Assembly: GCA_035293045.1 (NCBI GenBank)
Contig: DATDOY010000275.1
Location: 1 to 19,208, forward strand
Direction of reading: 5' to 3'
DNA from: DATDOY01 sp035293045
GTDB taxonomy: Bacteria > Actinomycetota > Acidimicrobiia > IMCC26256 > JACPCJ01
Length of the DNA stretch: 19,208 nt
Of this stretch, positions 7,242 to 12,050 are shown in pieces; within the stretch, counting starts at the first letter, position 1; each line of letters starts with the position of its first letter. The notes below the pieces were generated by a model. It was not told where the DNA came from, did not search any database, and saw nothing but the letters and a program-made list of their open reading frames with translations. Position numbers and translations under genes: made by a program.

Positions 7242-8774
7242 ATGACCGACGAGCGCATCCGCAATGCCACCGAACGCGCCTTGGGCGGCAACCTCGAGCG
7301 CGGAGCGGCAAAGCTCGCGGAGCAGGGGAAGCTGTTTGTGCGCGACCGGCTGCGGCTCCTCCTCGATCCCGACGGTGGCGTGACGGAGGACGCGCTGCTC
7401 GCCAATGCCCTCGCGGGAGATCTCCCGGCCGACGGGGTCGTTACGGGTGTGGGACGGATCCATGGCCGCCCCACCTGCGTGATGGCGAACGATCCCACGG
7501 TCAAGGCAGGATCGTGGGGCGCGCGCACCGTGGAAAAGATCATCCGACTGACCGAAGTGGCGTTGCGCAACGAGCTCCCGATCATCTACTTGGTGGACTC
7601 AGCGGGCGCGCGAATCACCGATCAAGTGGAGCTGTTCCCGGGACGACGCGGTGCGGGGCGCATCTTCGCCAACGAAGTGCGGCTCTCGGGCAAGGTCCCG
7701 CAGATCTGTTGCCTGTTCGGTCCGTCCGCGGCCGGCGGTGCATACATTCCCGCCTTCTGCGACGTCGTGTTCATGGTGGAGGCCAACGCGTCGATGTACC
7801 TCGGGTCGCCGCGCATGGCGGAGATGGTCATCGGGGAGAAGGTGACGCTCGAAGAGATGGGCGGCGCCCGCATGCACGCCACGGTGTCGGGTTGTGGCGA
7901 CAACCTCGTCGCCGATGACGCCGAGGCCATCGAGATGGCGCGCCGGTACCTCTCCTACCTTCCCGGGAACTGGCGGGGGACGCCGAACAGCGCCGAGCCT
8001 CGCAAGCCGTCGCCGCAGGCGAAGGCCATCGCCGACGTGATCCCTGCCGACCACCGGCGTGGCTACGACATGCACCACGTCATCGACGCGCTCATCGACG
8101 AAGAGTCATTTTTCGAGCTCAAGCCGGCGTGGGCCAAGGAGTTGATCATCGGGTTCGCTCGACTCGAGGGCGAGGTCGTTGGGATCGTGGCCAACAACCC
8201 GAAGCACCTCGGCGGCGTGCTCTTCGTCGACTCCGCCGACAAGGCGGCGCGCTTTATCTGGCTCTGCGACGCGTTCAACATCCCTCTCGTTTTCCTCGCC
8301 GACGTCCCCGGCTTCATGATCGGCACCCAGGTGGAGCGGCAGGGCATCATTCGTCACGGCGCCAAGATGATCACCGCGGTCACGGAAGCGACGGTTGCCA
8401 AGATCTCGGTGATCGTGCGCAAGGCCTACGGCGCCGGCCTCTACGCCATGTGCGGGCCGGCGTTCGATCCCGAGGCCACGATCGCGTTGCCGAGCGCGCA
8501 GATCGCCGTCATGGGGCCCGAAGCGGCCATCAACGCCGTCTATTACAACAAGATCCAAGAGATCGAGGACGACGCCGAGCGCGCCAGCTTCATCGAAGGG
8601 CTCCAGCGCGAGTACGAGGAGGACATCGACATCCTCCACCTGGCGGCCGAACTCGTCGTCGACGCCATCGTGCAGCCCGAAGCGCTCCGGGACGAACTGG
8701 CGTTGCGCATCGCCGCCGCCGCCGGGAAGGATCGCGAGAAGTTCGGGCGTCGCCACGGCGTTCCGCCGGTCTGA
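7242..8774 (+). CDS. acyl-CoA carboxylase carboxyltransferase (beta) subunit, methylcrotonyl-CoA carboxylase-like
   Basis: The carboxyltransferase subunit of biotin-dependent acyl-CoA carboxylases moves CO2 from carboxybiotin to an acyl-CoA. The 510-residue protein has two crotonase-like halves. The N-half has LVDSAGARI and the glycine-rich oxyanion motif GPSAAGGAYIP; the C-half has DVPGFMIGTQVERQGI and YGAGLYAMCGPAFDP. The GAG...MCG segment and the ELFPGRRGAGRIF stretch resemble methylcrotonyl- or geranyl-CoA carboxylases more than propionyl-CoA carboxylase. With an HMG-CoA lyase next door, a leucine/branched acyl-CoA role is likely but inferred. The biotin carboxylase subunit is not in this window. 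The start ATG 7242 has a GAGGA ribosome site at 7230-7234; earlier in-frame codons would run into the lyase gene. Confidence 0.9.
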   Translation: MTDERIRNATERALGGNLERGAAKLAEQGKLFVRDRLRLLLDPDGGVTEDALLANALAGDLPADGVVTGVGRIHGRPTCVMANDPTVKAGSWGARTVEKIIRLTEVALRNELPIIYLVDSAGARITDQVELFPGRRGAGRIFANEVRLSGKVPQICCLFGPSAAGGAYIPAFCDVVFMVEANASMYLGSPRMAEMVIGEKVTLEEMGGARMHATVSGCGDNLVADDAEAIEMARRYLSYLPGNWRGTPNSAEPRKPSPQAKAIADVIPADHRRGYDMHHVIDALIDEESFFELKPAWAKELIIGFARLEGEVVGIVANNPKHLGGVLFVDSADKAARFIWLCDAFNIPLVFLADVPGFMIGTQVERQGIIRHGAKMITAVTEATVAKISVIVRKAYGAGLYAMCGPAFDPEATIALPSAQIAVMGPEAAINAVYYNKIQEIEDDAERASFIEGLQREYEEDIDILHLAAELVVDAIVQPEALRDELALRIAAAAGKDREKFGRRHGVPPV

Positions 8775-9004
8775 TGCCCTGGTGCCCGCAATGCGCGGAG
8801 TATCGGGCGCCCTCCGGCGTCCGTCGCGACGGGACGTGTCCGGCCTGCGGATCGGCGGTCGATCCTGGCGGCATCGCACTCAAGGTCACCGAAGGCGACG
8901 AGCGTCTGCCGCCCGTGCCCTGGCACCTCAAGGTGCTCGCCGCGGCCGCCGTGGTCTACCTGAGCCTGCGCCTGTGGCAGGGCATCGCCCTGCTCCTTCG
9001 CTGA
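8774..9004 (+). CDS. small zinc-ribbon membrane protein (hypothetical)
   Basis: I do not recognise a named family. The 76-residue product begins with a CX2C...CX2C zinc-ribbon pattern (CPQC at residues 4-7, CPAC near 22-25), has a charged linker, and ends in one hydrophobic helix (VLAAAAVVYLSLRL onward, about residues 54-75), so it is probably a single-pass membrane protein with a cytoplasmic zinc knuckle. The ATG at 8774 overlaps the carboxylase stop (TGATG), which means translation is coupled to the carboxylase subunit. That coupling and the conserved cysteines argue it is a real gene. A role as a membrane tether or assembly factor for the carboxylase is only a guess. Confidence 0.75.
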   Translation: MPWCPQCAEYRAPSGVRRDGTCPACGSAVDPGGIALKVTEGDERLPPVPWHLKVLAAAAVVYLSLRLWQGIALLLR

Positions 9005-9036
9005 CGAGGCCTTCCGAGGTTCCGAGGGGGGTTGCG

Positions 9037-9042
9037 TAGACT
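9037..9042 (+). promoter_or_regulatory. -10 box TAGACT of tRNA-Pro
   Basis: TAGACT lies 11 nt before the first base of the mature tRNA, a normal distance for a short 5' leader. No clear -35 hexamer is seen. A related box, TAGATT, sits 12 nt before the broken tRNA-Pro copy near 18017, which supports the assignment. Confidence 0.5.
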
Positions 9043-9053
9043 CCCGCTCCGTA

Positions 9054-9128
9054 CGGGCTGTGGCGCAGCTTGGTTAGCGCGTTGGTCTGGGGGACCAAAG
9101 GTCGCGGGTTCGAGTCCCGCCAGCCCGA
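9054..9128 (+). tRNA. tRNA-Pro (anticodon GGG)
   Basis: A full cloverleaf can be drawn. The 7-bp acceptor stem pairs CGGGCTG with CAGCCCG and carries the C1-G72 pair characteristic of bacterial tRNA-Pro. The anticodon stem TTGGT/ACCAA encloses the loop CTGGGGG, giving anticodon GGG with G37. A 5-nt variable loop precedes a T arm of GCGGG-TTCGAGT-CCCGC. The discriminator is A and no CCA is encoded. The 3' part from the anticodon stem onward is repeated perfectly at 11302-11352, so this gene appears to be the integration site of the adjacent accessory segment. Confidence 0.96.
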
Positions 9129-9131
9129 CTC
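9081..9131 (+). repeat. 51-bp direct repeat, copy 1 (within tRNA-Pro; putative attL)
   Basis: The stretch from the anticodon stem to three bases past the tRNA is identical to 11302-11352 at every base. The flanking bases differ on both sides (C versus A before, C versus T after). A perfect repeat of a tRNA 3' part on either side of accessory genes is the standard footprint of tyrosine-recombinase integration, with the element restoring the tRNA at one end. Confidence 0.85.
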
Positions 9132-9249
9132 CGTGGCTTCCCTTCCTGGGATGGATTGCTTGGCGCCCGCGTGCGCGTTTGATGTCGCCGGATGGTCATT
9201 GAAACTGCGCGCATCGGACAGAGCACGACCGTTCCAGGTCGGGAAACGC

Positions 9250-9341
9250 GACCTGCTCCCGTGCGACGTCGAAAGTCGTGATGGCGGTCGTCAGCGTCCT
9301 CGGCGTCCGTCGATGAGTTCACGAGTGATGTCGAGGTGACC
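9250..9341. repeat. diverged copy of the dinB 3' end and downstream flank (matches about 11367-11457)
   Basis: Over about 92 bp this stretch matches the 3' end of the intact dinB gene plus its downstream flank with only a handful of differences; in the coding part 9291-9341 I count 2 mismatches in 51 bases. The spacing to the tRNA repeat differs by 105 bp between the two copies because copy 1 has extra sequence at about 9132-9249, including a hairpin (CAGGTCG/CGACCTG, 9235-9255). Confidence 0.8.
9291..9341 (-). pseudogene. C-terminal remnant of a dinB/DUF664-like gene
   Basis: Read on the minus strand this encodes GHLDITRELIDGRRGR and a TGA, the same 16 C-terminal residues and stop as the intact dinB-like gene at 11407. 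Upstream the frame reads a few unrelated residues and hits stops, so the rest of the gene is gone, replaced by the GNAT gene. It documents either an earlier second dinB gene at this tRNA site or a duplication followed by replacement. Confidence 0.75.
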
Positions 9342-9377
9342 GGGGTGATGGGACGTCGGCCCTCGGGCTGCGCTTCA

Positions 9378-9908
9378 TCACGTCAGGTCACGCCGATACC
9401 GAACGCCCGTAAGGGCCCCCTCGACGACGCTGCGCTCCGCGCGCCTTGCTCCGTCTGGTTTCCACCCGAGGGCTTTGTAGAACGCACGCGCCTCGACTGC
9501 GGGTTCGAGCACCCAGAGCACCACCGTCGCGACACGGCGCTGCTTGAACCATCGGACAACCTCGGTGACGAGCGCGCGGCCGAGCCCCTCGCGCCAATGC
9601 TCCGGGTCGATGTACAGCCCGACGATCTCGCCAATGCCGCGCGCCTTGTTGCCCGCGGCCTCACAGAACCCGGCCACCTGCTGGTCGGTCTCGACGACGA
9701 AGATGGGATTGCCCGACTGGCCCGCCGCGAGTTGACGGTGCCAGAGCCTTCGGTACCCCTCGAGTTGCTGCTCGGCCCAGTCGCCGCGCTCGTGGGCTTC
9801 CGCCGACGGAGCCCCGGTCAGTTCACCGTACGCCCGCCAGTTCGCTAGGAAATGGATGCCTGCCACCACCTCTGCGTCGCCGGCATCTGCGCGCCGCACA
9901 TGGACCAC
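9378..9908 (-). CDS. GNAT family N-acetyltransferase
   Basis: GNAT enzymes move an acetyl group from acetyl-CoA to an amine; the substrate here is unknown. The protein (176 residues from GTG 9908) begins VHVRRADAGDAEVVAGIHF, a typical GNAT beta1-alpha1 start, and has the acetyl-CoA motif A region VGLYIDPEHWREGLGRALV followed by the motif B segment AVEARAFYKALGWKPDG. The frame stays open to an ATG at 9989, but GTG 9908 is preferred because TAGCTT lies exactly 7 nt upstream and because family members start here. The gene sits inside the tRNA-flanked segment, downstream of a dinB remnant and divergent from a decayed SnoaL-like gene. Confidence 0.88.
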   Translation of the reverse strand: MVHVRRADAGDAEVVAGIHFLANWRAYGELTGAPSAEAHERGDWAEQQLEGYRRLWHRQLAAGQSGNPIFVVETDQQVAGFCEAAGNKARGIGEIVGLYIDPEHWREGLGRALVTEVVRWFKQRRVATVVLWVLEPAVEARAFYKALGWKPDGARRAERSVVEGALTGVRYRRDLT

Positions 9909-9915
9909 GCGCTGA

Positions 9916-9921
9916 AAGCTA
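9916..9921 (-). promoter_or_regulatory. -10 box TAGCTT of the GNAT gene, leaderless
   Basis: On the minus strand TAGCTT is followed by exactly 7 nt and GTG 9908. No ribosome binding site precedes the alternative ATG at 9989. This box decides the start codon and shortens the longest open frame by 27 codons. Confidence 0.6.
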
Positions 9922-9948
9922 TCCCGCGCGACTGCCGCAGCCGTTCGG

Positions 9949-10372
9949 GTGCCGTCACTCAGTGGAAACCGATTCGCATCGCATCGCATCGCTGAGCGAT
10001 TCGCCCGGCTGGTCGACGTGGGCGACTACTCAGGCGTCCGATAGTTGTTGTCGCCCGACTCCCGATACGAGACGCCGGACGGCACGCTCACCGGTCCGGA
10101 CGCCACCATCGCCAGTTACCGCTGCCACTCTGACGCCGGCCCAGCGGTAATTCGACGAGGTCGTCTATGCGCCCGAGGTCGGGCCTGGCGTCCCCGACCA
10201 TCCGGTGCTCTTCGTCGATCGGGTGCGAGTCGACGATTGGCGACACGAATGCCGGTGCTGCCAGGTGGTGACGATCATGCGCGGCAGGGTGGTCAAGATC
10301 GTCCACGAGGAGCTACCGGGCGAGCTCGAAGCGCTCAACGCGTGGTACGCGACGATTGGGCTGCTCCCATGA
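9949..10372 (+). pseudogene. SnoaL-like / NTF2-fold family gene, broken by a stop and a frameshift
   Basis: One frame encodes ERFARLVDVGDYSGVR, then an in-frame TAG at 10042-10044, then LLSPDSRYETPDGTLTGPD and TIASYRCHSDAGPA. Near 10141-10151 the homology jumps by one frame to FDEVVYAPEVG and runs on through WRHECRCCQVVTIMRGRVV and KIVHEELPGELEAL to a TGA at 10370. Put together this is the order and length (about 130 residues) of a SnoaL-like NTF2-fold protein. Such proteins bind or transform small hydrophobic ligands; the exact role is unknown. The 5' end is uncertain: GTG 9949 is the first in-frame candidate, and recognisable similarity begins near 9991. Two separate lesions argue for real decay rather than one sequencing error. 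Confidence 0.65.
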
Positions 10373-10397
10373 GGCTAAGTAGCCGTCCCAGCCCCAC

Positions 10398-10415
10398 GCC
10401 GAACTGCCGTTCGGC
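10398..10415. terminator. short perfect hairpin between convergent genes (possible terminator)
   Basis: GCCGAAC and GTTCGGC form a perfect 7-bp stem with a TGCC loop in the 126-bp gap between the ends of the SnoaL-like pseudogene (plus strand) and higA (minus strand). No T-run follows on either strand, so intrinsic termination is possible but unproven. Confidence 0.35.
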
Positions 10416-10498
10416 TCGATATGAGCATCTTGCTGCCCGGGCGAGAATGGCACGTCGTGAGCACTGCGGTCGCTGCATGACCGGCTACGCGCGGAGTT

Positions 10499-10789
10499 TC
10501 ACCCGGTGGTGGCAAGCTGCTGGATCGTACGAGTCGGACGGGCGCGGACGAGGTCGTGGTTCGACTGGAGGTTGAGCCAGAACTCCGGAGTGGTCCCAAA
10601 GGCGCCGGCGAGCAGCCAGGCTGTCTCCGGCGTGACGCCACGCTTTCCACGCACGAGTTCGTTGATCCGCTGGACGGGCACGTCCAGATGGTCGGCGAGG
10701 GCGACCTGCGTGAGACCGAGGGGCTTGAGGAACTCCTCGCTCAGAATCTCACCCGGGTGGGTTGGCGTTCGCTTTCTCGGCAGCATCAT
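10499..10789 (-). CDS. higA: HigA family antitoxin (XRE-type HTH)
   Basis: HigA binds and neutralises the HigB toxin and represses the operon. The 96-residue protein matches the HigA/VapI pattern: PTHPGEILSEEFLKPLGLTQ leads into a helix-turn-helix (about residues 26-50, ALADHLDVPVQRINELVRGK) and ends with the typical FGTTPEFWLNLQSNHDL. It starts 6 bp after the higB stop. Two adjacent ATG codons (10789 and 10786) are possible; the GAGGTG ribosome site fits the second slightly better. Toxin first, antitoxin second is the normal higBA order. Confidence 0.92.
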   Translation of the reverse strand: MMLPRKRTPTHPGEILSEEFLKPLGLTQVALADHLDVPVQRINELVRGKRGVTPETAWLLAGAFGTTPEFWLNLQSNHDLVRARPTRTIQQLATTG

Positions 10790-10795
10790 GTCACC

Positions 10796-11086
10796 TCAGT
10801 GGTAATCGACGATTTGGACGTCGTGGGCGTCGCCGGATTCCCAGCGGAAGACGATCCGCCACCGCTCGTTCACGCGGATGCTGTGCTTCCCCTTCAGGTC
10901 GCCCTTCAGCGCCTCCAATCGGTTGCCCGGAGGGGCGCGAAGGTCACTGAGCTCCTTTACAGCGTTCAGCATGTCGAGCTTGCGGATCGCGGCCGAACGG
11001 ATCTCCGGCGGTAACTTGCGGATCGCCTTGCCACGCTCGCCATGGAAGAGCGCCTCCGTCGCCGCTTCGGCGAACGACGCAATCAC
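10796..11086 (-). CDS. higB: HigB family toxin (RelE/ParE superfamily, ribosome-dependent mRNA interferase)
   Basis: HigB toxins cut mRNA on the ribosome. From GTG 11086 the product has 96 residues: VIASFAEAATEALFHGERGK, then IRKLPPEIRSAAIRKLDML, LRAPPGNRLEALKGDLKGKH, SIRVNERWRIVFRWESGDAH and a final VQIVDYH. The core segments G-RLEALKGD, SIRVN-RWRI-F and the C-terminal DYH are the family hallmarks and include the basic and histidine residues thought to act in catalysis. The frame is open further upstream, but GTG 11086 has a good GAAGG ribosome site 7 nt before it and gives the usual N-terminus. higA follows directly. The pair looks intact and functional. Confidence 0.92.
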   Translation of the reverse strand: MIASFAEAATEALFHGERGKAIRKLPPEIRSAAIRKLDMLNAVKELSDLRAPPGNRLEALKGDLKGKHSIRVNERWRIVFRWESGDAHDVQIVDYH

Positions 11087-11108
11087 GACCGGACCTTCAC
11101 AAAGATCA

Positions 11109-11138
11109 AGAATACTCGATATCACGGATACCATGCAA
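11109..11138 (-). promoter_or_regulatory. higBA promoter with a palindromic operator in the spacer
   Basis: On the minus strand a -35-like TTGCAT (11133-11138) and a -10 TATTCT (11109-11114) are 18 bp apart. Inside the spacer is the interrupted palindrome TATC-CGT-GATA (11120-11130), ideally placed for HigA autorepression. Transcription would begin about 15 nt before the higB GTG and give a short leader with the GAAGG site. This contrasts with the leaderless starts of other genes in the window. Confidence 0.55.
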
Positions 11139-11301
11139 GAGAGGACGCCCAGCGCGGCTATCTGGAGGGAGCAGTGCCCAGGCCGCGAGGAGGGCGCGGG
11201 AGGACGCGAAACGACGGCAAACGATGCGCGACGTCGGCACCACGTTCCCCTGGTCACGCCCCGTGATTCGGCCATTCCGGGAACGGCTGAGAACGTGCGC
11301 A

Positions 11302-11352
11302 GTTGGTCTGGGGGACCAAAGGTCGCGGGTTCGAGTCCCGCCAGCCCGACTC
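11302..11352 (+). repeat. 51-bp direct repeat, copy 2: tRNA-Pro 3' part (putative attR)
   Basis: The copy contains the anticodon arm, variable loop, T arm and 3' acceptor strand of tRNA-Pro(GGG) but no D arm or 5' acceptor strand, so it cannot be a functional tRNA. It matches 9081-9131 perfectly. The 320-bp gap in which it lies (11087-11406) otherwise holds the higBA promoter, about 160 bp in which I see nothing, and the dinB 3' flank. Confidence 0.85.
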
Positions 11353-11406
11353 TGAGTTCCCGCCGGACTCTGCTCGCGTGCGACGTGGGAAGTCGTGATG
11401 CGGTCG

Positions 11407-11949
11407 TCAGCGTCCTCGGCGTCCGTCGATGAGCTCACGGGTGATGTCGAGGTGACCGGCATGGCGCGCGGTTTCCTCGACCATATGGGTGAGGATCCAT
11501 CGCAGCGTCGTCCTGCGGCCGAGATCGGCGCGTGACCAGTCATCGAGGGCAGCGCCGTCGATGACGGCGTCGGCGATGGCGCACTCTTTCTCGTAGAAGG
11601 ATCGCACCGACGCGGCGGTGGCGTCGTCGGCGAGTTCGAAACTCGGACGCATGCCGTCGTCCTTGAAGTCCAGGGGCAGGTCCTCGCCGGCGAACACGAT
11701 TCGGAACCACCAGCGCTCGGCGTAGGCGAGGTGTTGGACGATCCCTCCGCACGAGTTAGCCGTGGACGCCGGTTTCCACCTCAGCTGGCGGTCGTCGAGA
11801 TCGTCGAGCTTGGTTGCGGCACTGGCCCGCAGGTGGGTCATCCACCCCCGCAACATGGTCATTTCCGAGGCAGCCTCATCCTCGGCTGGGCGTGGCGTCA
11901 GGAGGGCCGGCGGCTGATGGATCGTCGCTGGTTGCTCTTCGGCAGTCAC
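11407..11949 (-). CDS. DinB / DUF664 family protein
   Basis: Mini-DinB proteins are four-helix-bundle, probably metal-binding proteins; in actinobacteria some relatives act as mycothiol- or bacillithiol-dependent transferases, but this one's activity is unknown. The 180-residue product shows the metal-binding histidine pattern: HLAYAERWWF in the first half and HMVEETARHAGHLDITRELI at the end. The start is set at GTG 11949 because TAGCGT lies exactly 7 nt upstream; the frame extends three more codons to GTG 11958. The last 16 codons have a near-identical copy at 9291-9341, and the gene directly follows the second tRNA-Pro repeat. Confidence 0.85.
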   Translation of the reverse strand: MTAEEQPATIHQPPALLTPRPAEDEAASEMTMLRGWMTHLRASAATKLDDLDDRQLRWKPASTANSCGGIVQHLAYAERWWFRIVFAGEDLPLDFKDDGMRPSFELADDATAASVRSFYEKECAIADAVIDGAALDDWSRADLGRRTTLRWILTHMVEETARHAGHLDITRELIDGRRGR

Positions 11950-11956
11950 AACCTCC

Positions 11957-11962
11957 ACGCTA
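11957..11962 (-). promoter_or_regulatory. -10 box TAGCGT of dinB, leaderless
   Basis: On the minus strand TAGCGT is followed by exactly 7 nt (GGAGGTT) and GTG 11949. A start at GTG 11958 would fall inside the box. The 7-nt gap happens to resemble a ribosome site, but it is too close to the GTG and would not be transcribed if initiation is at the codon. Confidence 0.55.
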
Positions 11963-11999
11963 CGCGGTCAGATATACGTACTTCCTCCGATGTTGTTGG

Positions 12000-12039
12000 C
12001 CCTCGCGTGGCCCACGGTGAAGGCCACCACGAGCGAGGG
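12000..12039 (+). promoter_or_regulatory. bulged hairpin ahead of the cyclase/LuxR regulator
   Basis: CCCTCGC (12000-12006) pairs with GCGAGGG (12033-12039), and GTGGCC (12007-12012) with GGCCAC (12022-12027), leaving a 9-nt loop and a 5-nt bulge. Its 3' arm overlaps AGGGGG at 12036-12041, the possible ribosome site for GTG 12051. It could mask that site if the mRNA begins upstream, or merely separate the divergent dinB transcript from the regulator. Function is unproven. Confidence 0.35.
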
Positions 12040-12050
12040 GGTCTGGTCAG

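Larger units (their letters stand above)
9081..11352. mobile_element. putative remnant of a tRNA-Pro-integrated element (about 2.2 kb)
   Basis: The segment is bounded by the 51-bp tRNA-derived repeat and carries accessory genes: a broken dinB tail, a GNAT acetyltransferase, a decayed SnoaL-like gene and higBA. The three intact genes all lie on the minus strand and point toward the tRNA. No integrase, relaxase or phage gene is visible, so it is either a deletion remnant or an element mobilised in trans. The repeat structure is seen directly; the mobile origin is inference. Confidence 0.45.

Noticed and set aside
5800..7311. 503-codon open frame on the minus strand opposite der and the HMG-CoA lyase
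   Set aside because: Antisense shadow of two unmistakable conserved genes, with no domain and no start signal.
9074..9322. Minus-strand open frame across the tRNA encoding SRAGGTRTRDLWSPRPT, repeated in the open frame at 11106-11543
   Set aside because: This peptide is the antisense of the tRNA-Pro 3' half. It is a familiar false-protein artefact, and both copies come from the tRNA repeat rather than a gene.
9976..9990. Three tandem GCATC units
   Set aside because: Too short to be a meaningful repeat; it lies in the untranslated or degenerate 5' part of the SnoaL-like pseudogene.
10045..10575. 176-codon plus-strand open frame starting at TTG 10045
   Set aside because: Only its first part belongs to the SnoaL-like pseudogene; after about 10146 it is out of frame with the homology and then runs antisense into higA.
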